Part shown: positions 16,023-25,567 of the stretch, in pieces
Numbering within the stretch: position 1 is the first letter of the stretch
Layout of the letters: the number at the start of each line of letters is the position of its first letter
Assembly (NCBI GenBank): GCA_015493525.1
Contig: WGCY01000053.1
Coordinates: 62,001 to 126,000, forward strand
Direction of reading: 5' to 3'
Length of the DNA stretch: 64,000 nt
From: Bacteroidales bacterium
Lineage (GTDB): Bacteria > Bacteroidota > Bacteroidia > Bacteroidales > F082
The notes under the pieces: generated by a model
What the model was told of the DNA's origin: nothing
Databases searched by the model: none
The model's input: only the letters and a program-made list of their open reading frames with translations
Position numbers and translations under genes: made by a program

Positions 16023-18068
16023 ATGTCAGAAACGAGGCAGTTTACATTAGATAACACAGACAAAGAAACACTGGGCCGATGGTACAGGCTAATGACGTTG
16101 GGAAGGCAATTGGATGAAAAGGCACCCAATTATCTCAAACAGGCACTGGGTTGGTCTTATCATGCGCCCTATGCCGGACATGATGGTATCCAGCTCGCTA
16201 TCGGCCAGCTGTTCAACAGGGAAACGGATTTCCTTTTTCCCTATTACCGCGATATGCTCACGGCCATTTCCGCAGGGCTTACTGCAGAGGAAATTATTTT
16301 AAACGGTATCTCCAAAGCGGCGGATGTGGCCAGCGGCGGAAGGCATATGTCCAACCATTTTGCCAAACCCGAATGGCATATCCAAAACGTTTCTTCGGCC
16401 ACCGGTAACCATACTTTACATGCGGTGGGCGTGGCGCGTTCCATTAAAATCTGCAAAAGCGGGGGAGTGGCCATCAGCTCGCAGGGCGAATCTTCCACCT
16501 CCGAAGGATATGTGTTTGAAGCCATCAACGGGGCGGCCAAAGAAAAGCTACCGGTAATTTTTGTTTTCCAGGATAACAAATACGGTATCTCCGTTCCACA
16601 AGCTGACCAGTCGGCCAATGTTCGTGTGGCAGAAAATTACAGCGGCATTCGCAACTTGAAAATCATGTATTGCGACGGTAAAAATGTGTTCAACTCCATG
16701 AATACCATGCATGCCGCCAAAACCTATGCCCTGGAAAACAGCCTTCCGGTTATTGTTCATGCCAACTGCGTCCGGATACATTCCCATTCCAATTCCGACC
16801 GGCACGAGCTTTACCGCGATGAAAACGAACGCCACTGTGTTACCCTTTCCGACCCGCTGACCCGTTTCAGGGTACAGTTGCTCCATTCGGGCAAATTCAC
16901 GGAAGGAGAACTGGACACCCTGGACAAAGAGGCCAAGAAAGTCATTTCTGCAGCACACAAGAAAGCCATCAAATCAGCGGACCCCGATCCGAAATCCATT
17001 TTCGACTTTGTTGCCCCCGAGCCTTACGTAAGCCAAAAATATCCCGAAGGGCTTCACGATGGTTCCGAAGGGAAAAAAATGCGCCTGATTGAAGCATTGA
17101 ATTCCACGTTGAAAGATGAATTTCGTTGCAACCCGGATACTTACATTTGGGGGCAGGATATGGCCAACAAAGAAAAAGGCGGAATCTTTAATGTCTCCAA
17201 GGGAATGCAGAAAGAATTTGGCCCGGTACGGGTCTTCAATGCGCCCATAGCCGAAGACTACATTGTGGGTACCTCCAACGGGATGACCCGCTACAACGAC
17301 AAAATCAGGGTGGTGATTGAAGGGGCGGAATTTGCCGATTATTTCTGGCCTGCCATGGAACAGCTGGTGGACAGTTCGCACGATTACTGGCGGAGCAACG
17401 GGCAGTTTTCGCCCAACGTAACCATCCGGTTGGCATCGGGCGGTTACATTGGGGGCGGTTTGTACCATTCACAAAATATCGAAGCGGCGTTGACTACGCT
17501 ACCGGGACTGCGTGTGGTTTATCCCTCTTTTGCCGACGATGCGGCGGGACTGCTGCGAACGGCCATCCGGTCGCGGGGGCTCACCCTGTTTCTGGAGCCC
17601 AAAGCCATGTACAACGACCCTTTGGGGGAAGCAGTAGTGCCGGAGGATTTTGAGGTACCTTTCGGCAAGGCCAGGATACGAAGGGAAGGAACCGACCTCA
17701 CCATCATCACTTATGGAAATACGGTTCCCATGAGCCTCCAGGTGGCCGGACAACTTCAACAGGAAAACGGCCAAAGTGTTGAAGTGGTGGACATCCGTTC
17801 GCTGGTTCCGCTGGATGAAGAGACAATCCTGAATTCTGTGAAAAAGACCAGCCGGGCCTTGGTGGTACACGAAGACAAAGTGTTCGCCGGTTTTGGCGGC
17901 GAGATTGTTTCGCTGATTACCGAAAAAGCATTCGAATATTTGGACGCCCCTGTCAAACGGGTCGGCTCAACATTTACACCGGTCGGCTTCAACCGGATTC
18001 TGGAAAAAGCTATTTTGCCCAACACGGAGAGGATTGCTACTGCAGCAAGAGAGTTGCTGAGTTACTAA
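16023..18068 (+). CDS. Fused 2-oxoacid dehydrogenase E1 alpha/beta subunit (paralogue 1)
   Basis: The 681-residue protein joins an E1 alpha domain (~1-340) with a thiamine-diphosphate site (QGESSTSEGYVFEAINGAAK ... QDNKYGIS) to an E1 beta domain (from ~354, IWGQDMANKEKGG ... GGYIGGGLYHSQN). These are normally two chains of pyruvate or branched-chain 2-oxoacid dehydrogenase. The usual GDG of the TPP motif is GES here. No E2 or E3 gene is nearby. Substrate (pyruvate or branched-chain 2-oxoacids) is unresolved. A second, larger fused paralogue lies at 54.1-56.6 kb. The stop overlaps the convergent flippase stop by four bases. Confidence 0.88.
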   Translation: MSETRQFTLDNTDKETLGRWYRLMTLGRQLDEKAPNYLKQALGWSYHAPYAGHDGIQLAIGQLFNRETDFLFPYYRDMLTAISAGLTAEEIILNGISKAADVASGGRHMSNHFAKPEWHIQNVSSATGNHTLHAVGVARSIKICKSGGVAISSQGESSTSEGYVFEAINGAAKEKLPVIFVFQDNKYGISVPQADQSANVRVAENYSGIRNLKIMYCDGKNVFNSMNTMHAAKTYALENSLPVIVHANCVRIHSHSNSDRHELYRDENERHCVTLSDPLTRFRVQLLHSGKFTEGELDTLDKEAKKVISAAHKKAIKSADPDPKSIFDFVAPEPYVSQKYPEGLHDGSEGKKMRLIEALNSTLKDEFRCNPDTYIWGQDMANKEKGGIFNVSKGMQKEFGPVRVFNAPIAEDYIVGTSNGMTRYNDKIRVVIEGAEFADYFWPAMEQLVDSSHDYWRSNGQFSPNVTIRLASGGYIGGGLYHSQNIEAALTTLPGLRVVYPSFADDAAGLLRTAIRSRGLTLFLEPKAMYNDPLGEAVVPEDFEVPFGKARIRREGTDLTIITYGNTVPMSLQVAGQLQQENGQSVEVVDIRSLVPLDEETILNSVKKTSRALVVHEDKVFAGFGGEIVSLITEKAFEYLDAPVKRVGSTFTPVGFNRILEKAILPNTERIATAARELLSY

Positions 18069-19378
18069 CTCCGATTTCTGATTTCCGGGCGAAACATCTG
18101 CTTTATCGTTTCGGCAAAACGCTTCACATCCTCTTTTCGGAGAATCCATTCTGAAAAACGGGTTTGTGTCTGCCTTTGGAAAAGGGTATATTGGTAAATT
18201 ACGCTAACGAGATAGTTCAGGGAGGCTGTTGCCGCAGCACCAATGTAACCGAAAGGAGGAATCAGCAAAAAAGCAAACAGCAGCGTAAAAACAAAACCGA
18301 TAATATTGGCACGGAGGTTTATGGCAGGCTGGCCCGTCCCCGAAAAGTAATGACTGAAAATTGTGTTGGCTGCCAGTGCCATTACTCCCGGGCTGAGAAC
18401 AAAGACAATCGTTTTTATAACACCAAAATTCCGGCTTAAAGCAAGCTGGTATATATTTTCAGGAATCAAAAGAAGTATCAAAAGGGCCATAAAAGTCAAC
18501 AGCAAAGTAAATTTCATAAGCCGGATGCTCAATATACGGGCATACTCTTTGTCATGGCTGTTGGATATGGCACTATATTGCACGAGTGAAATACTCTGCC
18601 CGATTAGCCGCAGCCCTTCGGTAAGTTGCACACCGGCACTGTAAATGCCCAAAGGTGAAAGGCCGGCAAAAATTCGAATGAAATAAAAGCTTAACCGTTT
18701 ATTTCCGATGTGAAGCATTACTGCCGATTGTGTGGGCAAACCGTAACGCAAAATTTCAGCGGCGACAGTTCTCCATCCTTTGAGGGTGAAATTACTCATC
18801 CTTTTGGCAACATAGTAAATCCCCAAAATGCTCCCGGCACCCCATGAAGAGTACATGGCCAAAACATAGGCTTGTGGACCGTTTGCCTTATCCAATAACA
18901 ATTCCACAATAAATACGGCAAGAAACAAGATAATCTGAATGCTAAAAATAAGATTATAAAGGGGAATTCGCTTCTGTCCGATGAGCAGGTTATAGTGGAT
19001 TTGCATGAAGCCATTGAGCAAACCCAACAACAAAATGTCCATACCAAACCCTTTGGGGACAACAACAGCAAAAAATGAAGGAAAAAAATGAAACACCAGC
19101 CATCCCGAACCAGCAAAAAGAAAAATAACAAGCAAAATCCAAAGATAAGAGGCAAAAAGTAATTGTACCGTCCTGCTACGCGAGGCAAAATAGATGAGCG
19201 ACCCGCCTGCCAGTAACCCCATAAGGAGTTGTATTACCGTTACATCAAGTACTATCAGGCTGATTATGCCAAAACCTTTGCTGCCGACAACATTGGTTAT
19301 CAGCAAAAGAATGACAAGGTTAAACAATGCGTTTAGAATACGCGTTCCGGCCGTTTGAAGAATATTTTTAAAAACCAT
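18065..19378 (-). CDS. Wzx/MATE-like polysaccharide flippase
   Basis: This 437-residue protein has about 12-14 hydrophobic segments and ends in a short basic cytoplasmic tail. It resembles the polysaccharide-biosynthesis (PST/Wzx) branch of the MOP superfamily (NALFNLVILLLITNVVGSKG at the N-terminus; GVMALAANTIFSHYFSGTGQ in the second half). Members flip lipid-linked oligosaccharides across the inner membrane. A GT2-type enzyme lies at 21.0 kb, but the intervening genes are unrelated, so this is not a clear capsule locus. Substrate unknown. Confidence 0.8.
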   Translation of the reverse strand: MVFKNILQTAGTRILNALFNLVILLLITNVVGSKGFGIISLIVLDVTVIQLLMGLLAGGSLIYFASRSRTVQLLFASYLWILLVIFLFAGSGWLVFHFFPSFFAVVVPKGFGMDILLLGLLNGFMQIHYNLLIGQKRIPLYNLIFSIQIILFLAVFIVELLLDKANGPQAYVLAMYSSWGAGSILGIYYVAKRMSNFTLKGWRTVAAEILRYGLPTQSAVMLHIGNKRLSFYFIRIFAGLSPLGIYSAGVQLTEGLRLIGQSISLVQYSAISNSHDKEYARILSIRLMKFTLLLTFMALLILLLIPENIYQLALSRNFGVIKTIVFVLSPGVMALAANTIFSHYFSGTGQPAINLRANIIGFVFTLLFAFLLIPPFGYIGAAATASLNYLVSVIYQYTLFQRQTQTRFSEWILRKEDVKRFAETIKQMFRPEIRNRS

Positions 19379-19530
19379 GATAGAAAAACAAAAGTAATTG
19401 TTTCAGAAGAACTTTTTAACAAAGTTTAGGATTTGTTCACAGTTTCCCTGCCTACTTTTGAAAAAAAAATCAGTTAAAATCTGATTAGGTCAGGCAGGAA
19501 TAACAATTTTTGGCAGGAAAATTGCAAAAC

Positions 19531-19564
19531 TTTGTATCAATGCTAAAAATATTTCTATTTTTGC
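19531..19564 (+). promoter_or_regulatory. Promoter of the DUF4136 lipoprotein gene
   Basis: TTTG (19531-19534), a 21-base spacer, and TATTTTTGC (19556-19564) form a near-consensus Bacteroidota promoter 37 bases before the ATG. Confidence 0.65.
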
Positions 19565-19601
19565 CACTCAATAATTTATAATTAATTTAAATAACGTACT
19601 T

Positions 19602-20267
19602 ATGAAAAAATGGATGACGAAAGCACTTGTTGCCATTGCAGGTTTTGGCGTATTGGCTTTTATGTCAGGTTGCTATCCTGACAATACGCTAACAGTGAGT
19701 CAGGCCGACAATGTCTTAACCCGCTACAATGATTCGGTAAACTTCCAAAGTTTACACACTTATTACATGCCCGACACCATTGTATGGCGTGACACAACCA
19801 CTACCGACCCGGTTGAAAATCAAACGGCGTATCTTAACGAAATAGCTTCTCAAATGCAGGCAATGGGATACAAGCGATTTACTTTGGCCGACACTGTGGG
19901 CAGCAAAGTACCTAATGTAATCCTCTATGTATCTGCTTCGGAGCAAAGTTTCCTGGTAGGTGGATGGTATGACCCCTGGTATGGCGGTGGCTGGTATGGC
20001 CCCTGGTATCCCGGTGGCGGATGGTGGTATCCACCTTATTATTATCCCCCCATTCCGTGGTATTCAGAATATAAAACAGGTACGCTTATTATGGAAATGG
20101 TCAATCCCAATGACTATGATATCATCAAAGGAGATACCGTTGCCCGTGTTTACTGGAACGGTGCTTTGAACGGACTGCTTGAGGGCAGCAACATTAAAAC
20201 CCGTGTTCTGGATGGTATTGACCAGGCTTTCAAACAGTCTCCCGAAATAAAAACTTCTTCTAAGTAA
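19602..20267 (+). CDS. DUF4136-family lipoprotein with Trp/Tyr/Gly-rich insert
   Basis: The 221-residue protein has a lipoprotein signal with lipobox LAFMSGC (Cys24), so it is probably anchored to a membrane facing the periplasm. The mature part has the DUF4136 pattern (FQSLHTYYMPDTIVW; MQAMGYKRF; a C-terminal TLIMEMVNP ... VYWNGAL). Residues ~122-155 form an unusual aromatic insert rich in Trp, Tyr, Gly and Pro. Function is unknown. It is followed 18 bases later by an outer-membrane barrel gene and shares its promoter and terminator. Confidence 0.85.
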   Translation: MKKWMTKALVAIAGFGVLAFMSGCYPDNTLTVSQADNVLTRYNDSVNFQSLHTYYMPDTIVWRDTTTTDPVENQTAYLNEIASQMQAMGYKRFTLADTVGSKVPNVILYVSASEQSFLVGGWYDPWYGGGWYGPWYPGGGWWYPPYYYPPIPWYSEYKTGTLIMEMVNPNDYDIIKGDTVARVYWNGALNGLLEGSNIKTRVLDGIDQAFKQSPEIKTSSK

Positions 20268-20285
20268 CCCTGAAAAATAAAAAAG

Positions 20286-20882
20286 ATGAAAAAGATAAAA
20301 ACAATCATAATCAGTGCCGTGTTTATTTTCACAGGCATGACAGCTTTTGCCCAGGGTGGTGGTATTTGGAACTTTCAGTACGATATGGGCTTTGGTATGG
20401 GAAAAACCCAGGATTTTATCAGTGCCCCCAGTTTTCGTGGATTAAGTATCGAAGGCCGTGGATTTATTTCCGAGCACATCACCATTGGTGGCCGGTTTGG
20501 ATGGCAAACGTTTTACAAAGACTACGGAAAAGTAACCAGAACAAGTGGAACGCAGACAATAACCGGGTACAACAAAAAGTATATCAACGCTATGCCGTTA
20601 ATGGCCACGGTACATTACTATTTTACCACTTCAAAAGTGTACTCCTATATTGGTATCGGCATCGGTACTTATTACCTGGATATCAGGGATCAAATGGGCA
20701 TCTATTATTTCCCGGACAAAACATGGCGGTTTGGATTTTCTCCTGACATTGGTGTTGTTGTTCCCATTGGCCATAATGTGGGATTTACCGGCAACATACA
20801 TTATAATTATGCTGCCAAAACCAAGGACAGCGATACACAATCGTGGATTGGAATCGGTGTGGGATTTTCCTATACTTTTTAA
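20286..20882 (+). CDS. Small outer-membrane beta-barrel protein
   Basis: At 198 residues, with a signal peptide (MKKIKTIIISAVFIFTGMTAFAQ), the mature chain alternates polar and aromatic residues over about eight strands and ends in aromatic Phe (GVGFSYTF), typical of OmpA/OmpW-like barrels inserted by BAM. No binding or enzymatic motif is visible. It is probably co-transcribed with the DUF4136 lipoprotein upstream and is closed by a strong terminator. Confidence 0.82.
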   Translation: MKKIKTIIISAVFIFTGMTAFAQGGGIWNFQYDMGFGMGKTQDFISAPSFRGLSIEGRGFISEHITIGGRFGWQTFYKDYGKVTRTSGTQTITGYNKKYINAMPLMATVHYYFTTSKVYSYIGIGIGTYYLDIRDQMGIYYFPDKTWRFGFSPDIGVVVPIGHNVGFTGNIHYNYAAKTKDSDTQSWIGIGVGFSYTF

Positions 20883-20907
20883 GGATTCCAACATTTGAAT
20901 ATTTGCC

Positions 20908-20940
20908 AAAAACGCCGGAGAAATCCGGCGTTTTTGTTTT
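20908..20940 (+). terminator. Terminator after the DUF4136-OMP pair
   Basis: The arms AAAAACGCCGGA and TCCGGCGTTTTT around GAAA are followed by GTTTT, 26 bases after the OMP stop. Confidence 0.9.
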
Positions 20941-21019
20941 CAGGGAATCCTTTCCCCGCAGAAAACCATTGCATCCTGACAATTATGTTTTATTTTTGAA
21001 GCCATATTGAATCCGAAGC

Positions 21020-22984
21020 ATGAAACTCTCTGTCGTTATTGTTAATTACAATGTGAAGCATTTTCTTGAGCAGTGCCTTATCTCCGTGAAAAAGGCCATG
21101 GAGCAGCTGGAAAGTGAGGTGTTTGTAGTGGACAATAACTCGGTGGATGGCTCGGTGGAAATGGTCCGTGAAAAGTTTCCCAATGTGAAGCTTATTGCCA
21201 ATAACCAGAATCTGGGATTTGCCAAAGCCAATAACCAGGCAATCAGAAAAGCAAAAGGGGAATATATCCTGTTGCTTAACCCTGATACCGTTGTGGAGGA
21301 CAATACTTTTAGCAAAGTGGTTGCTTTCATGGACAGCCATCCGGATGCCGGTGGGCTGGGCGTAAAAATGGTGGATGGCTCCGGCAAATTTCTTCCCGAA
21401 TCAAAACGCGGATTGCCTACGCCGGCCACGGCTTTTTATAAAATATTCGGCTTGTCGGCCCTTTTTCCGCATTCAAAAAGGTTTTCCCGGTATCATTTGG
21501 GTTTTCTGGATGAAAACAAAACACACCGGGTGGATGTACTGGCCGGTGCTTTTATGTTGCTCCGTAAAAGCGTATTGGATGAGATGGGCTTGCTCGATGA
21601 GGACTTCTTCATGTATGGCGAAGATATTGACCTGTCCTACCGCATAACCCGGGCAGGATACAACAACTACTACTTCCCGGAAACGCGGATTATTCATTAC
21701 AAAGGGGAAAGCACAAAGAAAAGCAGCGTGAACTATGTGCTGGTTTTTTACCGGGCCATGGTCATTTTTGCCAAAAAACATTTTTCGGCAAAAAGGGCCG
21801 GCATCTTTGCGTTTTTTATCAATATTGCCATTTATTTTCGTGCTTTTCTGGCCCTTTTGTCCCGCTTTTTTAAGAAGGCCCTGCTTCCCATACTGGATAT
21901 AATTGCCATGTCGGTTGGCGTATTTCTCGTAAAAATGTTCTGGGAGAGAAATATTGTCTATCCCCACGGAGGGCATTATCCCGGGCTGTTTGTGGAATTT
22001 GTTTTGCCTTCGTATGTACTCATTTGGCTTTTGGCCGTATATTTTAGCGGCGGGTATGACAAACCTGTACGGATACGGCCTGTTGTTACGGGAATCCTTT
22101 CGGGGACGGTGTTCATCCTTGTGCTCTATGCCCTTATGCCGGATGATTTGCGGTTTTCACGGGGACAGATTCTTACCGATATGGCATGGGCCGTTGTAAC
22201 GTTGCTGCTGTTACGGTTTTCGCTTCACGCCATGGGGATTTCCGGGTTTAAAATGGGAAAACAGGCAAACAAACGCTTTTTGGTGATCGGAGATGCAGAT
22301 GAAGCCCGGCGTGTGGCCTCCATTCTTGAGGATTCTTATGTCATTCCCGGTTTTGTGGGGCTTATCAGCCCGAACGGGGAAACCGAAAAAGAAGAAGGTT
22401 TCATCGGGAACATTTTACAGGTGAAAGACATAATCCCTATTTTCTCCATTGATGAAGTCATTTTTTGTTCCAAAAGCGTTTCTCATCAGACCATTATAGA
22501 CAAAATGACACAGTGGAAATCGGAGCGGGTTGATTTTAAGATTGCCCCCGAAGACAGCCTTTCCATCATTGGCAGCCATTCCATCAACACGCAGGGCGAA
22601 CTCTATACCGTTGATATCAACTCTGTCGACAAGCCGGCCAACAAAAGGAGTAAACGGATACTGGATATTACTTCTTCATTCTTGTTCCTGCTGTTTTCTC
22701 CGCTTCTTTTGTTTCTGGTAAAACAGCCATTGGGTTTTCTGAAAAATATTTTTAAGGTCCTGTTTGGTTCCAGATCATGGGTTGGTTATGCCCGGGTACA
22801 GGGAGAGAGTCTTCACTTGCCTGAAATAAAATCCGGTATCCTTTCACCTACCGATGTAATGAAAACCGGCGTTCCTGACAGGGATACTTTGCAGAAACTC
22901 AATGTTTTGTATGCAAGAGATTACAATGTGCAAAAAGATTTGAACCTAATATTAACCGCTTTCCAAAATCTGGGACGGCCATAA
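21020..22984 (+). CDS. GT2 glycosyltransferase fused to a membrane domain and a decayed sugar-phosphate transferase
   Basis: The 654-residue protein starts with a GT-A family 2 domain (residues ~1-270: VVIVNYNVKHFLEQC, NPDTVVED, DEDFFMYGEDIDLSYR), like rhamnosyltransferases. A multi-pass membrane region follows (~280-400), then a Rossmann-like segment (~415-515, NKRFLVIGDADEARR). The C-terminus (~544-654) mimics a polyprenyl-phosphate sugar-1-phosphate transferase at both ends (KRILDITSSFLFLLFSPLL; LYARDYNVQKDLNLILTAF). The middle catalytic section expected between them is missing. It probably adds a sugar to a cell-surface glycan at the inner membrane. It is followed closely by a methyltransferase gene. 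Confidence 0.85.
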   Translation: MKLSVVIVNYNVKHFLEQCLISVKKAMEQLESEVFVVDNNSVDGSVEMVREKFPNVKLIANNQNLGFAKANNQAIRKAKGEYILLLNPDTVVEDNTFSKVVAFMDSHPDAGGLGVKMVDGSGKFLPESKRGLPTPATAFYKIFGLSALFPHSKRFSRYHLGFLDENKTHRVDVLAGAFMLLRKSVLDEMGLLDEDFFMYGEDIDLSYRITRAGYNNYYFPETRIIHYKGESTKKSSVNYVLVFYRAMVIFAKKHFSAKRAGIFAFFINIAIYFRAFLALLSRFFKKALLPILDIIAMSVGVFLVKMFWERNIVYPHGGHYPGLFVEFVLPSYVLIWLLAVYFSGGYDKPVRIRPVVTGILSGTVFILVLYALMPDDLRFSRGQILTDMAWAVVTLLLLRFSLHAMGISGFKMGKQANKRFLVIGDADEARRVASILEDSYVIPGFVGLISPNGETEKEEGFIGNILQVKDIIPIFSIDEVIFCSKSVSHQTIIDKMTQWKSERVDFKIAPEDSLSIIGSHSINTQGELYTVDINSVDKPANKRSKRILDITSSFLFLLFSPLLLFLVKQPLGFLKNIFKVLFGSRSWVGYARVQGESLHLPEIKSGILSPTDVMKTGVPDRDTLQKLNVLYARDYNVQKDLNLILTAFQNLGRP

Positions 22985-22999
22985 GTAGATGGCCAAATA

Positions 23000-23818
23000 A
23001 TGAAACAGACCATGAAAAAGATAAAGAAATCACTCAGGGCCGTGGGAGCTGTTCTCAGAAATCCGTGGTTATTGAACAATGTGTTGAACGACGACACCGT
23101 TTGGGAAAATTATCTGAAAAGGGAAAGCTATCCTGCAAACGGATTACCGGTGGTGGAGTTAGATGACTTGTTCCCCGATTTTACAGAAACATTAAACACT
23201 TTCGCTTTTCTCGATGGGGGTTCGTTGCCAACGGATATTGCCCTGCTGAAATTGCTGGCTAAAAGGTTTCCTGCCTGCCGTTACCTTGAAATAGGTACCT
23301 GGCGGGGCGAAAGTGTGGCCAACGTGGCGGATGTGGCCGGAGAGTGTTACACGCTCAACCTTTCCAAAAAAGAGATGCTGGAAAAAGGGCTGGAGGAGAA
23401 ATACGCTGGTTTACACGGCTTTTTCTCCAAAGGGAAGAAAAACATTACCCACTTGGAAGGCAATTCCCTGACTTTCGATTTTGCCGGGCTGAACCAGAAG
23501 TTTGATTTGGTTTTTATTGACGGTGATCACCATTTTGAGTCGGTAAAAAAAGATACGGAAAATGTTTTCGCCCATCTTGTTCACGAAAATAGCATCGTGG
23601 TCTGGCACGACTATGCCTACCATCCAGAGAAAATGCGGCCCGAAGTGTTGGCTGCCATTTGGGAAGGGACACCTGCAGAAAACAGACAATCCCTTTTCCA
23701 TATGGCCAACACAATGTGTGCCGTATATCTCCCGCAGGCCGTGAAAACGCACACTTTGGAAACGCCCGTAACCCCACGGATGAATTTCACCGTAACGCTG
23801 GCTTCCCGGAAGCTTTAA
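23000..23818 (+). CDS. Class I SAM-dependent methyltransferase
   Basis: The 272-residue protein has motif I of the Rossmann methyltransferase fold (YLEIGTWRGESVANVA, ~residues 95-110), the post-motif acidic position (LTFDFAG) and the FDLVFIDGDHHFESVKKD segment characteristic of the Methyltransf_24 group. A HDY (WHDYAY) motif follows, often linked to sugar or small-molecule methylation. It lies 15 bases after the glycosyltransferase, so a shared role in surface-glycan modification is plausible but unproven. Met5 (23012) is an alternative start. Confidence 0.82.
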   Translation: MKQTMKKIKKSLRAVGAVLRNPWLLNNVLNDDTVWENYLKRESYPANGLPVVELDDLFPDFTETLNTFAFLDGGSLPTDIALLKLLAKRFPACRYLEIGTWRGESVANVADVAGECYTLNLSKKEMLEKGLEEKYAGLHGFFSKGKKNITHLEGNSLTFDFAGLNQKFDLVFIDGDHHFESVKKDTENVFAHLVHENSIVVWHDYAYHPEKMRPEVLAAIWEGTPAENRQSLFHMANTMCAVYLPQAVKTHTLETPVTPRMNFTVTLASRKL

Positions 23819-23913
23819 TCCCGATAAAATGGAGATTAGCCGGAAATTTAAAGAAGTATAGGGAGAGATTTTCACAGGGAAGCCATTAAAATATTATTTT
23901 TGCGGTTTGAATT

Positions 23914-24327
23914 ATGAGTAGAATTTTGGCGATAGATTACGGACAAAAACGCGTGGGGCTTGCCGTTACGGATGAGTTGCAAATAATTGCTACAGGACTG
24001 GAAACTGTGGCAGCTAAAGATATATGGAAATATATTTCCAATTACCTGCAACATGAACAGGTAGAGGCTATTGTAGTAGGTGAACCGCGCGATATGCAGA
24101 ACCGTCCTTCAGATTCGAGCCGCTTTGTGGAACCTTTTGTCAGGAAGCTGAGAAAAACTTATCCCGATTTAAAAATCGACCGGTTCGATGAACGCTTTAC
24201 CTCTAAAATTGCTTTTCAAACCATGATTGATGGCGGTTTGGGGAAGAAAAAGCGACGCAACAAGGCCCTTGTCGATACCATCAGTGCCACACTCATCCTC
24301 CAATCATATCTTGAATCAATAAAATAA
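23914..24327 (+). CDS. ruvX: YqgF/RuvX family 16S rRNA-processing nuclease / Holliday junction resolvase-like protein
   Basis: This 137-residue protein is full length. It has the RNase H-like fold motifs RILAIDYGQKRVGLAVTD, VVGEPRDMQNRPSD and, near the C-terminus, DTISATLILQSYLE, with the acidic catalytic residues in place. In E. coli the family processes pre-16S rRNA; Holliday junction cleavage has also been claimed. The gene precedes peptide deformylase by 10 bases, a common arrangement in Bacteroidota. Confidence 0.93.
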   Translation: MSRILAIDYGQKRVGLAVTDELQIIATGLETVAAKDIWKYISNYLQHEQVEAIVVGEPRDMQNRPSDSSRFVEPFVRKLRKTYPDLKIDRFDERFTSKIAFQTMIDGGLGKKKRRNKALVDTISATLILQSYLESIK

Positions 24328-24337
24328 CAAAACTTTT

Positions 24338-24907
24338 ATGTTACCTATTACAGCGTATGGACATCCCACACTAAGGAAAAAAGGGGCAGAAATCGACAAA
24401 GATTATCCAGGACTGGAGAAACTTATTGAAGATATGTTTCAATCCATGTATGAGTCCAATGGCGTAGGACTTGCCGCCCAACAGGTAAACAGGGCTATCC
24501 GGCTGTTTTTGGTGGATGCCACGCCTTTTGCCGAGGAGTATCCTGAAGCAAAGGATTTTAAGCGGGTTTTTATCAATGCACAGGTCATTCGTGAGGAGGG
24601 TGAACCCTGGGAGTTTGAAGAAGGGTGCCTGAGTGTTCCGGGCATCAATGAATTTGTTTCGCGGAAGCCGGTAATTTATATGGATTACTACGACAAAGAT
24701 TTTAATTTTCACGAAGAAGAACGTTTTGAAGGTATCCAGGCACGCATCATGCAGCACGAATACGACCACACCGAAGGCATCTTGTTTGTCGACCGCCTCC
24801 CATCTTTTAAGAAATTACTGTTGAAAAGAAAGCTCAGCGACATCAGTATGGGCAAGCACAAAGCCACTTACAAAATGATCTATCCCAAAAAAAGGATAAA
24901 GCATTAG
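24338..24907 (+). CDS. def: Peptide deformylase
   Basis: At 189 residues it has all three signature motifs: GVGLAAQQ, EGCLSVPG (zinc/iron ligand Cys) and QHEYDHTEG (two His ligands and the catalytic Glu position). Canonical enzymes have QHExDH, as here. It removes the formyl group from nascent N-terminal methionine in the cytoplasm. The methionyl-tRNA formyltransferase that installs the group is at 33.0 kb. It forms an operon with ruvX. Confidence 0.97.
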   Translation: MLPITAYGHPTLRKKGAEIDKDYPGLEKLIEDMFQSMYESNGVGLAAQQVNRAIRLFLVDATPFAEEYPEAKDFKRVFINAQVIREEGEPWEFEEGCLSVPGINEFVSRKPVIYMDYYDKDFNFHEEERFEGIQARIMQHEYDHTEGILFVDRLPSFKKLLLKRKLSDISMGKHKATYKMIYPKKRIKH

Positions 24908-24918
24908 GAAACTTTTTT

Positions 24919-25506
24919 TTAGTTTAAGTTCGGGTTTACCGGAAATTTATCCCACAGCCGGTATTCGCTGCCCAGTTTACGAATGAGTTTTTTCCAGAGA
25001 AGCTCTGATTTCGTTTTAAAAATAATCTCGGCAGAAGCCCGTGTAACGGCCCAGGAATTTCTTTTTAGCTCGTCTTCCATTTGGTTGGCACCCCAGCCGG
25101 CATATCCCAGAAAAAACCGGCTGTTTTCAGGCGTTAACTTTTGAAGATGGGCGAGCTCCCTGACATCTTCCATGTTCCCGCCCCAGAAAAGTCCTTTGAT
25201 CACTTCAATAGAATCACTTATCTCATTACCGAGCATGTGGATGAAAAACAGGCGGTTCGGTTCCACAGGCCCGCCAATATACAAAGGCACATTCATGCCC
25301 GGAAAGTCTTTCGCCACTTCGCTGAGCATTTTGCTGACAGGCTTATTGAGCACCAAACCGAACGAACCCTCTGCATTGTGTTCGGCAAGCAGTATAACCG
25401 CCCTGCCAAAATAATAATCGCCCATAAACGGCTCTGAAAGCAGCAACCGGCCTTTTGCAGGTTTCAGGTTATTGGATTTAATTTGTATCAGCCGGTCGAT
25501 TTTCAT
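24919..25506 (-). CDS. YqgE/AlgH family protein (UPF0301)
   Basis: The 195-residue protein matches the family length and motifs: KPAKGRLLLSEPFMGD, the FGLVLNKPVS strand and, later, RFFLGYAGWGANQ(M)EDEL. Its function is not settled. A link to alginate regulation in Pseudomonas gave the name, but the family is widespread without alginate. It converges with peptide deformylase and is divergent from murL with a ~60-base shared upstream region. Confidence 0.9.
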   Translation of the reverse strand: MKIDRLIQIKSNNLKPAKGRLLLSEPFMGDYYFGRAVILLAEHNAEGSFGLVLNKPVSKMLSEVAKDFPGMNVPLYIGGPVEPNRLFFIHMLGNEISDSIEVIKGLFWGGNMEDVRELAHLQKLTPENSRFFLGYAGWGANQMEDELKRNSWAVTRASAEIIFKTKSELLWKKLIRKLGSEYRLWDKFPVNPNLN

Positions 25507-25567
25507 TTTTCCTTTTATTGCATTATTTTTACGACAAATTTATAATCAAAAAATATACCAAAACGTT

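Noticed and set aside
25472-25567. Longer murL start at an upstream ATG
   Set aside because: It would overlap the yqgE start on the other strand and add a hydrophobic tail absent from the family; TTG at 25568 fits better.
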